Below are positions 1 to 11,599 of a stretch of DNA of 64,000 nt, piece by piece (within the stretch, counting starts at the first letter, position 1; the number at the start of each line of letters is the position of its first letter). A program made the position numbers and the translations under genes. This stretch comes from Polyodon spathula (lineage: Eukaryota > Chordata > Actinopteri > Acipenseriformes > Polyodontidae): positions 4,124,041 to 4,188,040 of the forward strand of contig NC_054571.1 in the NCBI RefSeq assembly GCF_017654505.1, written 5' to 3'. The notes below the pieces were generated by a model. It searched no databases and was not told where the DNA came from. It saw only the letters and a program-made list of their open reading frames with translations.

Positions 1-1053
1 AAAACCCACTGAATCAACTGAGTCATTACTGAGCATTCACACCTGCAAAACCCATTGAATCAACTGAGTCATTACTGAGCATTCACACCTGCAAAACCCA
101 TTGAATCAACTGAGTCATTACTGAGCATTCACACCTGCAAAACCCACTGAATCAACTGAGTCATTACTGAGCATTCACACCTGCAAAACCCATTGAATCA
201 ACTGAGTCATTACTGAGCATTCACACCTGCAAAACCCATTGAATCAACTGAGTCATTACTGAGCATTCACACCTGCAAAACCCATTGAATCAACTGAGTC
301 ATTACTGAGCATTCACACCTGCAAAACCCATTGAATCAACTGAGTCATTACTGAGCATTCACACCTGCAAAACCCACTGAATCAACTGAGTGAGTCATTA
401 CTGAGCATTCACACCTGCAAAACCCACTGAATCAACTGAGTCATTACTGAGCATTCACACCTGCAAAACCCATTGAATCAACTGAGTCATTACAACTGCA
501 AAACCCACTGAATCAACTGAGTCACTGAGCATTCACACCTGCAAAACCCACTGAATCAACTGAGTCATTACTGAGCATTCACACCTGCAAAACCCATTGA
601 ATCAACTGAGTCATTACTGAGCATTCACACCTGCAAAACCCATTGAATCAACTGAGTCATTACTGAGCATTCACACCTGCAAAACCCATTGAATCAACTG
701 AGTCATTACTGAGCATTCACACCTGCAAAACCCATTGAATCAACTGAGTCATTACTGAGCATTCACACCTGCAAAACCCATTGAATCAACTGAGTCATTA
801 CTGAGCATTCACACCTGCAAAACCCAGAATCAACTGAGTCATTACTGAGCATTCACTGAGCATTCACACCTGCAAAACCCATTGAATCAACTGAGTCATT
901 ACTGAGCATTCACACCTGCAAAACCCATTGAATCAACTGAGTCATTACTGAGCATTCACACCTGCAAAACCCATTGAATCAACTGAGTCATTACTGAGCA
1001 TTCACACCTGCAAAACCCACTGAATCAACTGAGTCATTACTGAGCATTCACAC
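1..1053. repeat. 46-bp tandem satellite, about 23 copies
   Basis: A 46-bp unit running from AAAACCCAYTGAATC through TCACACCTGC repeats from the first base to about 1053, so the array continues beyond the left edge. Copies differ mainly at one C/T position, and a few are shortened or carry small insertions (near 385, 495, 825 and 855). High identity suggests recent expansion. Each full unit contains TGAGTCAT, which matches the AP-1 consensus TGASTCA. No coding potential is seen. Confidence 0.97.
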
Positions 1054-2194
1054 ACGCAATGTATTTAGGTTGAGCTGCGTTTCTCTGCCGCTTTGCAGTT
1101 TTCTGATCAAAATGTGTCTGCCAAAGCTCCGTGGTTAGCAGCATAAGCTGATATTTTCCTCAATGCATTCATTGTACAAAACGAAGGAATTGATGGTTGC
1201 CATTCCTGTCTGGGTCACGCCTACAGACGATAACGTACCCATAGTCAACCAGTGATTGCTTTCATGGAGTACTAAGTTTTGCACAGATGGTGGAAACTCT
1301 TTTCTCGCTTTGTTTATGTTCCAACCAGGCTGTGTTTTTTTTTTTTTCAACTGTTTTTCTAATTCCAGTGAAATAAAAAAAAATGTCATCTGCATTTCAT
1401 CAGCCTAAGTATCAGTCTCTGACCAGCTGGACAAGTTTCATCTTTGCACATATAGGGGAAGGGTCCCCTGCCAGTCAAAACTTGATTCCAAATTTGACAG
1501 GTTTGTTTCACATGTATTGTGTCCAGCGACACTGTGCTTTTGTTGGAAACAGCTGCTTGTCCCTGTAATGTTTTATGTTTAGCTTGAAACAGGCAATGCT
1601 GTTTTCAATGAAGTCATTCCAAATTTCTGCTACCAATGCAAATATACACCTAGCTTTATTGCATCATTTAATCTTCGATCTGTCGCATGTATTACTTACA
1701 GGGTTTATTCACCCCCATATACTCCTAATCACATTCTGAGAACACAAGTTATTCAAGAGTGAAGAAAAGTAATACAGAAGAAAGGGCCTTTTCTATTAAA
1801 GTGCTAAATGATTGGATGCTCTGCCTTCTTCTGTCATGTAAGCTGGGACTGTTACTTTGTTTTAAATAAAGATTGAAAACTTATTTTGAGACACTAGCTT
1901 TTTATCTTAGTTTCCCATCTTACAATAAAACTGCATTTTCTTTCTGTCCATTTTAATTCTATATTTTGAATGTTTTTTATTGACTGTTTAATTGTTCTAT
2001 TATAGTTTTACCAATTTTCAAATTAAACAATTATCACAATTTTAGTTTTACTCTTAATTGTTCTATTTTAACAAACTTTTTTTTTATCTTAGTTTTTCTC
2101 ATTTTTCAATTAAAACCATGTATTGTGTCTCTTTTTAAATTTCTGTTTTTACAATTTTGTACTAGACTGTTCTTAATGTAATGATTTAATTGTT
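1054..2194. other. No gene recognised; AT-rich sequence
   Basis: Short open frames here have no recognisable domain. From about 1900 to 2160 the sequence is cryptically simple, with TTAATTGTTCTATTTTAG-like motifs recurring. I see no promoter, RNA gene or complete element. Confidence 0.6.
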
Positions 2195-2262
2195 CATATT
2201 GTGTGTGAAGCACTTTGGGCTCCTTGTGATGAAAGGCAGTATAGAAATTTGAATTTGTATGT
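2195..2262 (+). repeat. LINE/SINE 3' tail-like sequence
   Basis: The text around GAAGCACTTTGGGCTCC and GATGAAAGGCAGTATAGAAAT has the form of the 3' tail shared by many fish L2-like LINEs and their SINEs (GCGCTTTGGGAT...AAAGGCGCTATATAAAT). It is a short fragment directly upstream of the SINE at 2320. Family assignment is from memory of the motif. Confidence 0.55.
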
Positions 2263-2319
2263 CAACGCCTCTACTGTAGTGCATGTGATGAAAGATAGAG
2301 AGGTACAATGTATGTTAAC

Positions 2320-2805
2320 TCAAACAATGAATAGGGTGCTTCAGAGTGGGGCATCCAGTAAAAGCACTCCGTGTGGATGTGCCCTATAGTCTGGAAATCG
2401 CAAGTTCAGTTCCAGGCTACGTCACTGCCAGCTGTGTAACAGGAGTTCCTAGGGGGTGGCGCACAATTGGCCAGGTGCTGCCCAGGAGGTGGGGAGGGCT
2501 AGGTCAGTGAAGGTGTCCTCAGCTCACCACACACCAGAGACCCCCGTGGTTCAGCCAGGCACCTGTAAGCTACCCAGGGATGCATTGTCCTTTGACACTG
2601 AGGTGGCTGCATGGTTAGTCTGCAGTGTGTAAAGAAGCAGTTAGCTGACAACACATGCTTCGGAGGGCAGCATGTGTTCATCTTCACTACTCCCAAGTCG
2701 GTGCAGGGGTGGTAGCGGTGAGCCGAGCCTAAAAATAATTGGGCACGACTAAATTGGGAAGAAAATAATGAAAAATAATAACTGTCGACAACTAAAAAAA
2801 AAATT
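2320..2805 (+). mobile_element. tRNA-derived SINE-like element
   Basis: The head has a tRNA-like region ending in a degenerate Pol III B box (AAGTTCAGTTCCAGGC near 2402). The body holds ACAATTGGCC and, further on, ATTGGGCACGACTAAATTGG, motifs I recognise from common fish SINE bodies. It ends in an A-rich tail (2790-2805). It is non-autonomous and would rely on LINE machinery. Exact family and 5' end are uncertain. Confidence 0.65.
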
Positions 2806-2810
2806 AAAAA

Positions 2811-2880
2811 TCAGTCTTTATTTTATACAGTGCCTTTCATAGTGGATCACCATCACAAAGCACTTTACAAGATAGGGCAT
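2811..2880 (-). repeat. LINE/SINE tail, minus strand
   Basis: Read on the minus strand this is AAGTGCTTTGTGATGG...ATGAAAGGCACTGTATAAAATAAAGACTGATT, a common fish LINE/SINE tail. It abuts the A tail of the preceding SINE and the following (TA)n tract. Confidence 0.55.
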
Positions 2881-2902
2881 AGTACCTTAAATACAAACAG
2901 TT

Positions 2903-2904
<2 letters not shown>

Positions 2905-2996
<92 letters not shown>
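2905..2996. repeat. (TA)n microsatellite
   Basis: About 92 bp of almost pure TA/AT dinucleotides. One of seven long TA tracts in the window. Confidence 0.97.
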
Positions 2997-4288
2997 ATAT
3001 ACATATACTATGTATATATTAATACTCACTCATGAGGAGGAAACAGTTTTTGTACGCAATGGCTAAATAATGGAGAACATTTACTTACTTTATACATGTG
3101 TACCATAACAAAAACATACCAAATAAGGACACCCCATGACCATAAGTTGGTTTTGATCCAGTCGGATTCGGACAGTCCGGACTCACTTTAGTCTTACTAG
3201 CAGGGGACCCTAGATTGGGACCCTAGATGACGACAATGCATTCACACTGGGTCTGTTTCAAACGGACTCTGTCTGGTTCATTTCGTTTGAAACGATGTTG
3301 CAATGTGCTTGCTGTTCATGTTTATCTGCGAGGGACCGAGTTCATCTGGTCCTTTTCCATTGTTTTTCAGGACCGAGTTGGTTTGTGTTCACAGTGCAGT
3401 TTGCAGGTGCACTCGGTTTGCTTAAATGGTCTGTGAACCGGATGTTTACAGTATCCTGCAAGGTATCTTGAAAGAGGGCAGCTATTGAAGTGTTGCTTCA
3501 GTTTTTAATAGCATGTTTTAGATTCTTACATATTGCTGTGGAGGAAAGCAGGGGAACGGGGGAGCACTTCTCTAATTTTATTAATACATGTGTTGAAGGA
3601 CATCAGTAGGATAATTCTGCAGTATTCAGCTATGCAACACTGACCTGTTCTCCTACTATAGCCACTCATTTGAGAAATATTTTTTACTATTTTGTGAGTT
3701 TTGTCCAGATGTTTGGCTTCGTTTGGTGTCTGACCAAATTTATATCAGAGATTTAGAGTGAAAAACTGCAGAGTGAAAAACACTTTTCTTCAATTTATTG
3801 GCGTCAACTCTGAAGCTGTTAAAATAGCAGTATATAATAATACAATAATAGTTTCAAAATTAAACATTGGCTGTATTTATTGCAATGATAACAATTCATT
3901 AGTTTCTTTATAGTGTCATTTCAAAACATGTTAAATGTACAAAAATCCAGATTTTAAAAATAGATCAGCTATTAGTATTACCATTTAAACACAATAAACA
4001 CATAGTCAGAATGATTCAATAAATAATACATAAGATTGTTTATTGTATTTTTGAATGGCGCCAAACCATCCTCATAAATTATTCTACTATTCTGCTACTC
4101 TCCTGACCGAAACAAAAAAATTAAGGCTGTTTTTGCTCTACTTGTTTCTTAAGAATATGAACTAAACTATGTGCAAAATATTTACTTCCGAGTCGTGTTA
4201 CCCTGTACCCTGTTACCTTGTACCGAGTCCAGCAGTTTTCCACATTGAGGTTTAGCAAGCGAAGCAGACTCACTGCGTTTGCCAAACG
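2997..4288. other. No gene recognised; possible MITE debris
   Basis: 3150-3450 holds texts such as ATTCACACTGGG and GTGTTCACAGTGCAG that resemble terminal regions of fish MITEs. A weak inverted counterpart (ACTGTGAACACAG) lies near 8140 beyond the CR1 copies. I could not define termini. The remainder is AT-rich with no recognisable coding frame. Confidence 0.35.
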
Positions 4289-5334
4289 TATGCAGCAGTC
4301 TCTTGACACAGGGGTGGTACCGACAGACTGGAAGATTGCAAACGTAATACCGATCCACAAAAAGGGAAACAAAACTGAACCAGGTAACTACAGACCAGTA
4401 AGGGTCCTGGGAGACAGTCAACATGGTTTTAGGAAAGGGAGATCGTGTCTAACTAACTTGTTTGATTTTTTTGAGGATGTAACATCGATAATGGATAATT
4501 GCAAAGCATATGACATGGTTTATTTAGATTTCCAGAAAGCTTTTGACAAAGTCCCGCACAAAAGATTAATTCTCAAACTGAACGCAGTTAGAATTCAAGG
4601 AAACACATGTACATGGATTAGGGAGTGGTTAACATGTAGAAAACAGAAAGTACTGATTAGAGGAGAAACCTTTAATAGAGAAAAGTGTAAGGTAATAAAA
4701 AATGTACATTATAAATATCATATGGGAGATACTGAAATTGGAGAAGGAATCTATGAAAAAGACCTAGGAGTTTTTGTTGACTCAGAAATGTCTTCATCTA
4801 GACAATGTGGGGAAGCTATAAAAAAGGCTAACAAGATGCTCGGATACATTGTGAAAAGTGTTGAAAAATTTAAATCAAGGGAAGTAATGTTAAAACTGTA
4901 CAATGCACTAGTAAGACCTCATCTTGAATATTGTGTGCAGTTCTGGTCACCTCGCTATAAAAAAGATATTGCTGCTCTAGAAAGTGTGCAAAGAAGAGCG
5001 ACCAGAATTATTCTGGGCTTGAAAGGCATGTCATATGCAGACAGGCTAAAAGAATTGAATCTGTTCAGTCTTGAACAAAGAAGACTATGTGGCGACCTAA
5101 TTCAAGCATTCAAAATTCTAAAAGGTATTGACAGTGTCAACACAAGGGACTGTTTCAGCCTGAAAAAAGAAACAAGGACCATGGAGATTAGACAAAGGGG
5201 CATTCAGAACAGAAAATAGGAGGCACTTTTTTACACAGAGAATTGTGAGGGTCTGGAATCAACTCCCCAGTAATGTTGTTGAAGCTGACACCCTGGGATC
5301 CTTCAAGAAGTTGCTTGATGAGATTCTGGGATCA
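4289..5334 (+). pseudogene. CR1-like LINE fragment, internally deleted reverse transcriptase
   Basis: A frame open from 4218 to 5219 encodes ORF2 pieces of a CR1/jockey-group LINE. Visible are DTGVVPTDWKIANVIPIHKK, GNYRPV, QHGFRKGRSCLTNL and [16 protein letters not shown] (reverse transcriptase blocks), then a jump to FNREKCKV and the C-terminal region (EKDLGVFVD, LVRPHLEYCVQFWSPRYKKD, RRLCGDL). The segment with the PQGSVLGP and FADD motifs is missing, so the enzyme could not work. The LINE match starts at the codon for MQQSL near 4289, and the 3' end stops at GGGATCA without the family's own tail. It meets an opposite-strand copy of the same family at 5335. Confidence 0.9.
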
Positions 5335-5413
5335 TAAGAACATAAGAACATAAGAACATAAGAAAGTTTACAAACGAGAGGAGGCCATTCGGCCCATCTT
5401 GCTCGTTTGGTTG

Positions 5414-7371
5414 TTAGTAGCTTATTGATCCCAAAATCTCATCAAGCAGCTTCTTGAAGGATCCCAGGGTGTCAGCTTCAACAACATTACTGGGGAGTTG
5501 ATTCCAGACCCTCACAATTCTCTGTGTAAAAAAGTGTCTCCTATTTTCTGTTCTGAATGCCCCTTTTTCTAAACTCCATTTGTGACCCCTGGTCCTTGTT
5601 TCTTTTTTCAGGCTGAAAAAGTCCCTTGGGTCGACACTGTCAATACCTTTTAGAATTTTGAATGCTTGAATTAGGTCGCCACGTAGTCTTCTTTGTTCAA
5701 GACTGAACAGATTCAATTCTTTTAGCCTGTCTGCATATGACATGCCTTTTAAGCCCGGAATAATTCTGGTCGCTCTTCTTTGCACTCTTTCTAGAGCAGC
5801 AATATCTTTTTTATAGCGAGGTGACCAGAACTGCACACAATATTCAAGATGAGGTCTTACAAGTGCATTGTACAGTTTTAACATTACTTCCCTTGATTTA
5901 AATTCAACACTTTTCACAATGTATCCGAGCATCTTGTTAGCCTTTTTTATAGCTTCCCCACATTGCCTAGATGAAGACATTTCTGAGTCAACAAAAACTC
6001 CTAGGTCTTTTTCATAGATTCCTTCTCCAATTTCAATATCTCCCATATGATATTTATAATGTACATTTTTATTTCCTGCGTGCAGTACCTTACACTTTTC
6101 TCTATTAAATGTCATTTGCCATGTGTCTGCCCAGTTCTGAATCTTGTCTAGATCATTTTGAATGACCTTTGCTGCTGCATCAGTGTTTGCCACTCCTCCT
6201 ATTTTTGTGTCGTCTGCAAATTTTAACAAGTTTGCTTACTATACCAGAATCTAAATCATTAATGTAGATTAGGAATAGCAGAGGACCTAATACTGATCCC
6301 TGTGGTACACCGCTGGTTACCACACTCCATTCTGAGGTTTTTCCTCTAATCAGTACTTTCTGTTTTCTACATGTTAACCACTCCCTAATCCATGTACATG
6401 AATCCCAACTGCGTTCAGTTTGAGAATTAATCTTTTGTGCGGGACTTTGTCAAAAGCTTTCTGGAAATCTAAATAAACCTGTCATATGCTTTGCAAATCC
6501 AGATGTTGCATGCAAGTCACGATAAAACCATGTTGACTGTCTCCCAGGACCCTGTTACCATATAGGCCATTTTGGACCAGTTTCCATATTTGCATATAAT
6601 AGAAGTCAGGCTTACTGGTCTGTAGTTACCTGGTTCAGTTTTGTTTCCCTTTTTGTGGATCGGTATTACGTTTGCAATTTTCCAGTCTGTCGGTACCACC
6701 CCTGTGTCAAGAGACTGCTGCATGATCTTGGTTAGCGGTTTGTAAATTACTTCTTTCATTTCTTTGAGTACTACTGGGAGGATCTCATCCGGCCCAGGGG
6801 ATTTGTTTATTTTAAGAGCTCCTAGTCCCTTTAACACTTCTGCCTCAAAAAGTTATTTAAAACTGGATAGGAACTTGACATGTGGGGCATGTTGTCAGTA
6901 TCTTCCTTTGTAAAAACTTGTGAAAAGTAATCATTTAACATATTTGCTATTTTTTTTTCTTCCTCTACGACATTTGTATCTCTTAAACATTTAAAATGTT
7001 CTCTTGCTGTTGTAATATTGGAAAAACATTTTGGAATTGGTTTTAGCTCCCTTAGCAATGTTCATTTCTATTTCTCTCTTGGCCTTTCTAACTTCCTTTT
7101 TGACTTGCATTTGCAGATCTGTGTACTCTTTCTGTGTACTTTCTTTTTGGTCCTTTTTTAATGCTCTGTAAAGTGCCTTTTTTCGCTGAATATTTTTTTT
7201 AATTGATCTATTAAACCATTTTGGCAATTTAGTTTTACATTTAGATTTGTCTACTTTAGGGATATAATTGTTTTGCGCCTCTAGTACTACGTTTTTGAAG
7301 AACAACCATCCTTCTTCTGTGGGTGTTTTCTCTATTTTACTCCAATCTACTTCTGTTAGTCTCTGTTTCAT
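5414..7371 (-). pseudogene. CR1-like ORF2, linker, reverse transcriptase and C-terminus
   Basis: Pieces in order: linker MKQRLTEVDWSKIEKTP (7371), KSPGPDEILPVVLKE with DWKIANVIPIHKK and PGNYRPVSLTSIICK (6837-6517), [20 protein letters not shown] (about 6350-6260, other frame), FADDTKIGG (6229) followed by WADTWQMTFNREKCKVLH, then the C-terminal block VRPHLEYCVQFWSPRYKKD and RRHFFTQRIVRVWNQLPS. A 1-nt frameshift separates the PQGS and FADD blocks and others occur upstream. The catalytic FADD is present, but no continuous protein could be made. Confidence 0.92.
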
Positions 7372-7398
7372 GCCTTCATAGAAAAATTGTAAACCTTA

Positions 7399-8071
7399 GC
7401 TTTAGTCTTTACTTTTGAGGATTTAAAAAACACAAATGAGACCATGTTGTGGTCTGAAGTGGTTCTCTGACCTCTGTTTTAGTTATTCTATCTTCGTTAT
7501 TTGAAAAGACTAAATCAAGGCATGCCTCCCCTCTAGTGGGTGCCTTCACAAATTGTGTTAGGAAGCAGTGGACCATTTCTATTTCATCCTTCGCGCTACC
7601 CACCGGGTTTTCCCATTTTATTTGGGGGAAGTTGAAATCCCCCATTAGTATGGCTTCTCCTTTGCTACACACATTTCTAATGTCATTGTATAACAGATTA
7701 TTTTGCTCACCGCTGAATCTGGCGGTCTATAGCATGCTCCTATTATTATGGGTCTGTTATTCTGAATATTGATTCGGTTTTATTTTCTTTGTCCAGGTTT
7801 AACACCTAAGACTGTTTCTTATGTATAGCCTAAACAGTGTATACCCACAAATATTATATTCGTCCCCATCACTCTCAGATAACCACGTTTCTGTAACACC
7901 TATCACATCATAGTTACCTGTTAGTGCAGTAGCTTCAAGTTCTAGAATTTTGTTTCTGATACTTCTAGCATTTAGATAAATACATTTAATGGTTGTCTTA
8001 CCTGAGTTGTTGTTCTTGTTTTGATGCGGTCTCCCTTCTGTTTTTTTGTTGATTTCTCCCCCTCCTCTCAT
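7399..8071 (-). pseudogene. CR1-like ORF2, endonuclease domain
   Basis: The frame begins near 8071 (MRGGGEINKK). It shows the APE-family order: IYLNARSIRNK (N-terminal strand), GVTETWLSES (catalytic Glu), then after a frameshift MGDFNFPQIKW (Asp/Asn motif), and in another frame near 7440 TSDHNMVSF (terminal Asp-His). All four catalytic blocks can be read but not in one frame. The normal role is nicking target DNA for target-primed reverse transcription. Confidence 0.88.
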
Positions 8072-8103
8072 TTGTAAACTTTCTTATGTTCTTATGTTCT
8101 TAT

Positions 8104-8471
8104 GTACCAAGTGCAGACCAAAACCTCTTAGCGGACCCACTGTGAACACAGCCTACGTGAAATCAGACCCAAGTCTCCTGGGATCTAAATGAAATCAAGT
8201 GAAAGTCCCTGGAATCAGCTTCAGTCTAAGTGGGGAAAAAAAAACATAGTGCACAAAGAGAACTTGTAAGTATAACAACAAAATGATATATCAGACAAGA
8301 TGTGACTTATCATTGACCTCTCTGCCCCCAGCGTTTCTTCAATCAGTAGCATCAATTCCCTCATTGCCATTTTCCAGTTCTTTCTCCACTATGTATACTT
8401 TGAAGTTATTGAATTGAACATGTTGAGCATTTTCCTCGTTAGAAATCCTCCTCAACCACCATGTGGTAATT
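8104..8471. other. No gene recognised
   Basis: Short single-copy-looking sequence between the CR1 copy and a probable MITE. No domain, RNA gene or terminal motif found. Confidence 0.5.
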
Positions 8472-8539
8472 GCAAGACTTGGGCCATAATTATACATTTA
8501 GGGTTTACATTTAGTTTTTGATTATTCATTAACTATTTA

Positions 8540-8627
<88 letters not shown>

Positions 8628-8784
8628 ATTTAATATTTTGTGCAATTAATATTTGAATATTTAAAAAGCAAAATTAATTTATTTCAAGCATATATATTTA
8701 AGTATTTCAACTATTTGAAATAGTTGGTGTTTACAAATAAAATATCAAATACAACTATATTTGCCCCAGGTCTGATATTTACAA
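8472..8784. mobile_element. Possible hAT-type MITE containing a (TA)n tract
   Basis: The right end, read on the minus strand, starts CAGACCTGGGGCAAATATAG, a terminus I associate with short fish hAT-like repeats. The left end near 8472 (CAAGACTTGGGCCATAATTA) is a degenerate counterpart. The centre is an AT microsatellite (8541-8629) and a short palindrome CAACTATTTGAAATAGTTG (8708-8726). I found no clear target duplication, so the limits are tentative. Confidence 0.4.
8541..8629. repeat. (TA)n microsatellite
   Basis: Roughly 85 bp of TA dinucleotides with one phase break near the right end. Confidence 0.96.
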
Positions 8785-9310
8785 ACCATTTGATCTGAAA
8801 TTAAGTTTCCCTTCCCCTGGATGCTTTGTTTTTTGCTTCTAGTTCAAGCAGATCAACAATTATTCATTGCAGATATTACAGTGTATTTCAAATCTAATGC
8901 ACAGTATCTATGTTTAATTCTCAAACATTTGATTTCACAGTGTAGGTTTAATCAGAGGTGACAATGGAGACGAGATCAAACCATTAAGTGTGTGCATGGG
9001 TTCTTACCGCCCCCCAGTGGCACTGAGAGGGGTTGCAATGCCCCTGTGAAAGTGAGAAGAGGTTTTTAAAGGAGAGAATACTGTGGTGTGCTATCACCAC
9101 GGGACCACAGAAAGGAACAATAAAAAAATAAAAAAAGTTATAACTGGCAAGATGCAGGCATTCTGCATTTTGTTTAGAAAAAAAAAAACTTATAATTTAA
9201 ATATAATAAACATCCATTTGATAATTTAAGAAGAAAAAACAGCTACATTATGAATATTTAGTTTTAATGGCATTTAACATGTACGGAAAGAAAGATTTGT
9301 TTAGGGCATT

Positions 9311-9349
<39 letters not shown>

Positions 9350-9358
9350 GACAAAGCA
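8785..9358. other. No gene recognised; poly(A) run
   Basis: AT-rich sequence with a 35-base A run (about 9313-9347) just before the hAT-like terminus at 9359. No element or gene recognised. Confidence 0.5.
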
Positions 9359-9727
9359 CAGGGGTGCAAATCATTTAGAAAGTTGGTGCTAAACTGTTTT
9401 GAAAGCGCAGCACCAGAGAGGCTACTGGTGCTAAATTATCACCCCCCCCCCCCCCCAGAAGTTAGTCAAAAATCACAAAACACAACATCCAGTACACTTA
9501 TCAGGTCAACCTAATGAGAAACGTTTTGGTGGTCGTCTTCTCTTTCAGGGAACCAGGGTTACCGTAAGTAACCTAATGTTCCCTTTCAATTGAGGCCCAC
9601 CAAAACATTAGGTATGGAAAATTTATACCAGAGCCTTTGCGAGAGAGAAGGAACGGCAGCTTACGAGGGACGCACCAGAACCTCTTAACCCTAGGTTAGT
9701 GGTGTGAGGGTGCAAGCTCAAGGACCC

Positions 9728-10455
9728 TCATGCCAACTGAAGCAAGGATGGATCTATCACATTCAAGAGGTGGAACCTGGAGAATGTATGCGGCATAGCC
9801 CAGCTAGCCTCCGTACATATATCGGACAGTGAGGCCCCTCTGAAGAGGACCGAAGACATAGCCAACCCTCTAGCAGCTACTCTCCAAGGTGAGGGTAAGC
9901 CAGCACTGTCATATGCCACAGAGACTGTAGCCACAATCCAGTGGGACAGTCGCTATTGTGAGAGGGGCTGTGCTAGGGTCCGTAAACCAAACAAAGAGCT
10001 GGTCAGAATGACGCAGAGCTCTTGTTCTATCCACGTAACATCTCAGCGCCCGCGCTGGGCAGAGGAAGTTCAATCTCCTATCCTCCTCCGAAGCAAACAG
10101 AGGTGGATGGAAAGACTCCACTTCCACGCACTAGTTCATGTGGAAGGCTGTGATCACCTTGGGGAGGAAAGCAGGGTTTGTACGCAGTGACAACCTGCTG
10201 CCATCATCCCAAATATGCATACAGGAGTTGTGCACCCACAGCGCCTACAGCTCACTGACCCGCTTTGAGGAGATGATAGTCAAGAGGAAGGCTGTCTTCA
10301 TAGAGAGATGCTTCAACTCTATGGAGTGTATAGGCTCAAATGGGGCCTTTGTGAGAGCCTCCAGTACAACATCAAGGCTCCATTCGGGGAGAACGGCCCT
10401 CCTGGGAGGGCGTAACCACCGAGCACCCTTCAAGAAACGAGTCTCTAGTATATGA
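9728..10455 (-). pseudogene. DIRS tyrosine recombinase remains
   Basis: Three frames in order: SLDVVLEALTKAPFEPIHSI with LSMKTAFLLTIISSKRVSEL (10433-10245), LCPARALRCYVDRTRAL with SDQLFVWF (10127-9909), and GASLSDICTEASWAMPHTF followed by SRFHLLNV (9934-9728). These match the core and C-terminal blocks of DIRS YR proteins, which integrate circular cDNA. The C-terminal block where the Tyr nucleophile normally sits reads FSRFHLLN, so Tyr appears replaced by His. Frameshifts separate the parts. Confidence 0.88.
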
Positions 10456-10692
10456 GCCCCCGGGACACTGAGTCATTGGGGACATGGCATGCAGATAGGG
10501 CTGCTAGGTACAATTTCAACGTAGAGGTGGATCAACCCGCCTCTAACAGATCTTGCAGAAACTGCCAAATAGTTGCTATAGGGCAATAATTGGGGTGATG
10601 ACCTCTGGCCATGCTTCCACATATGGCATGTAACGCCCCTGTGGAGGAGGCCCTAGCACTCTGCAGTGTACTGACAACTGCGTCTGAGAGCC

Positions 10693-11599
10693 CTAAGGTG
10701 GACTTACTGTCCAGTTCATCGGCCAGACCCACAGTTGGAGTCTGCCCAGTTCTGGGTGCCAGAGGGTGTCTTGCACCTGACTGAGGAGATCCATGCACAG
10801 CAGGATCTCCCAGGGCTGGCCTTGCAGCTGCTGGCAGAGGTTTGAAAACCAGAATCTCCTGGGCCATTTAGGAGCCACCAGGAGAACTGTCGCCTTGTAT
10901 CTCCTGAACTTCTCGAAAAAGGCAGGGAGTAGCGGTATCGGTGGGAAAGTGTACAAAACGCTTTGGGCCACTCGTGGGCTGCTTTCAGCTCCCACTTATT
11001 TCTCCCACTTATTTATGTGCAGGGATGTCCAGCGATCCGACCAGGGTCTGAGAACCCAGAGTCCAGAGCTGGGTGCGTCTGTCAACACCAATTGACGGTT
11101 GTGTATCACTCCCATCCATGCACCTTCGCTCAGGTGAGAGGCTTGCCTCAACCAGCATAGAGATTCCCAGCATAGGCGAGATTTAGGTGGCTGATGAAGA
11201 CCCGATCAGACCCAATAGTTTAACACAAGTTATCCATGCACTTTGAAAATGTGTGGGGGCTAAAGAGAGGCCAAATGACAGCACATAAAACTCAAAGACT
11301 CTCCCCTGAAAGATGAAGCGGAGATACTTCCTCTGCACTGGACGAATAAGGACGTGGAATACGCTTCCTTTCAGTCCACTGTGATAAACCATTTGCCCGG
11401 CCACACAGCCTGGCGAGTACGGAGGACGCCAGCGTCTTGTTCTCTCCTGTACCAGAGTACAGGAGGGGAGCACTAATTCTACCTGCCCAGACGCCTTGCA
11501 TTCTTGGTAAGAACGCTGCAGAAATTCCTCAACCGCTGGTCCAAAGGAATGGTCAGGGGAGGTAGGGGATGCTTCTGAAGGAAGGTGCCACCTTCCCAT
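10693..11599 (-). pseudogene. DIRS reverse transcriptase / RNase H remains
   Basis: 11400-11200 reads LKGSVFHVLIRPVQRKYLRF then FQGRVFEFYVLSFGLSLAPT, the DIRS RT block normally followed by the catalytic YIDD-type motif, which I do not find here. 10995-10693 reads KATVLLVAPKWPRRFWFSNL with HPELGRLQLWVWPMNW, the end of the RNase H region. The two parts are closer than in a complete element, so the RT catalytic core and most of RNase H are probably deleted. Confidence 0.85.

Larger units (their letters stand above)
5335..8103 (-). mobile_element. CR1-like non-LTR retrotransposon, near-complete but decayed
   Basis: Minus-strand LINE of about 2.77 kb. Its 3' end lies at the low-coordinate side and finishes in tandem 8-bp units (AAGAACAT on the plus strand). 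CR1-clade elements end in an 8-bp tail repeat rather than poly(A), which supports this clade. Going 5' to 3' it carries an AP-type endonuclease (about 8000-7400), linker (7371-6990) and reverse transcriptase plus C-terminal region (6840-5414), broken by several frameshifts. Unusually, the 5' end (8063-8103) is an inverted copy of the 3' tail, giving TIR-like ends of about 41 bp. It is not intact. Confidence 0.92.

Noticed and set aside
1..1053. Centromeric or telomeric satellite
   Set aside because: The unit is neither the TTAGGG telomere repeat nor a recognised centromere satellite, and the right edge returns directly to ordinary sequence. Position cannot be judged from one edge.
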